Shown here: piece after piece, positions 33,462 to 33,885 of the stretch | Layout: every line of letters begins with the position of its first letter | Numbering within the stretch: the stretch's first letter is position 1 | Source: JANRIC01 sp033765345 | GTDB taxonomy: Bacteria > Bacteroidota > Bacteroidia > Cytophagales > Microscillaceae | Length of the DNA: 33,885 bases | Assembly: GCA_033765345.1 (NCBI GenBank) | Contig: JANRIC010000006.1 | Span: 1 to 33,885 of the forward strand | Reading direction: 5' to 3' | Made by a program: the position numbers and the translations under genes | Notes under the pieces: generated by a model | Told to the model about the DNA's origin: nothing | Seen by the model: the letters and a program-made list of their open reading frames with translations, nothing else | Databases searched by the model: none

Positions 33462-33885
33462 ATGCCTGACTACGCAGAAAGAGAACAAGAACACGAGGAA
33501 GAACACAATTCAGAAGATCGTCCTTTTGACCTCAAAAACCGGCAAAATCCCGCAGAGATTTTTCAGGCAAAGTTGCAGGCACGTTTGAAAGACGAAGCTT
33601 TTGTCAGCCCCCTGCAAAAATTTCTGATCCAAAAACAGGAAACTTCTCCTACTAGCTCTCCCATACCTGTTTCTCTACTCGTAGAAAACGATGCCCTCCC
33701 CGAAGCAGGGCAAATGCACAAAAGCGAATTTCTGGAGCAAGTCCATGCACACGTCTGTCAGGTTGTAGAAGATGCTTTGGCAGATACCCCTTATTCTTCT
33801 GATAATTGCCCTTATCTCCGGCGTATCTTCGCACAGCACGAATATAGCTCTCCGGCTCAAATCGAGGAACTCCTCCACCGCTACG
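33462..33885 (+). CDS. eCIS-neighbourhood protein (partial, runs off the window)
   Basis: The ATG at 33462 opens a frame with no stop to the edge; 141 residues are visible. The N-terminus is very acidic (EREQEHEEEHNSEDR), then comes a helical segment AKLQARLKDEAFVSPLQKFL. From about residue 85 the pattern is FLEQVHAHVCQVVEDALADT, CPYLRRIF, then SPAQIEELLHRY. That is like the C-P-Y and I-E-x-x-L-x-R-Y helical repeats seen in large proteins carrying DUF4157, common in eCIS loci. It is divergent from the ATPase gene with a 97-base gap, so both probably belong to one eCIS locus. The assignment is from motif memory, and the fold beyond the edge is unknown. Confidence 0.65.
   Translation, partial: MPDYAEREQEHEEEHNSEDRPFDLKNRQNPAEIFQAKLQARLKDEAFVSPLQKFLIQKQETSPTSSPIPVSLLVENDALPEAGQMHKSEFLEQVHAHVCQVVEDALADTPYSSDNCPYLRRIFAQHEYSSPAQIEELLHRY

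Overview
The window is about 34 kb of AT-rich bacterial chromosome that reads as a Bacteroidota genome, most likely of the Cytophagia/Saprospiria type. Several intergenic regions carry the Bacteroidota promoter form (TTTG, about 19 bp, TAnnTTTG). The gene set also fits: two M23 peptidases, an alaS/M23 divergent pair, an AAA-ATPase/PD-(D/E)XK protein, a GxxExxY remnant, a TonB-dependent receptor remnant, and an eCIS-type AAA+ ATPase. No tRNA, rRNA, complete insertion sequence or CRISPR array was seen.

Layout. 1-3.4 kb: a perfect 9-bp tandem array runs off the left edge and abuts the stop codon of an exported M23 peptidase; a repeat-rich intergenic region and an alpha/beta hydrolase follow. 3.4-6.8 kb (minus strand): a TonB-receptor remnant, then a pyridoxamine-phosphate-oxidase-like protein, a DUF1348 (NTF2-like) protein, OsmC, an AhpD-like carboxymuconolactone decarboxylase and a TetR regulator. 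Two near-identical palindromic operators flank tetR, which suggests one regulator controlling itself and a small redox-defence operon. 6.8-7.5 kb: a repeat island with an inverted-repeat element of about 149 bp and REP-like palindromes. 7.5-16.2 kb: a TPR protein, an AXE1-type esterase, an AAA/PD-(D/E)XK protein, a Tat-signal class V aminotransferase, a lone TRAP solute-binding lipoprotein, an ECF sigma factor with a small overlapping partner, and an MscS-like channel. 16.2-20.6 kb (minus): an unknown lipoprotein, an APC permease and a second M23 peptidase, divergent from alaS.

23.2-29.5 kb (plus): a broken GxxExxY gene, a PPP-type phosphatase, an M20 amidohydrolase, a creatininase-family amidohydrolase, DoxX overlapping a GAD-like/Tdi1-type protein, a YfiT-like DinB protein, a RIC/YtfE-like di-iron protein and a TlpA-like thioredoxin lipoprotein. 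29.5-31.8 kb (minus): an egtB-egtD pair for ergothioneine synthesis. Together with RIC, YfiT-like DinB and TlpA this makes a neighbourhood rich in thiol and nitrosative/oxidative-stress genes. 31.9 kb to the right edge: an Afp15-like AAA+ ATPase diverges from the start of a gene whose visible part resembles proteins found next to DUF4157 (eCIS) genes, so the window probably ends at the border of an extracellular contractile injection system locus.

The least ordinary items are the MITE-like element family (two clear copies and one diverged copy), the 9-bp array seeded from a gene's own last codons, the dual-operator TetR unit, and the eCIS border. No wholly new multi-gene system is demonstrable from this window alone.
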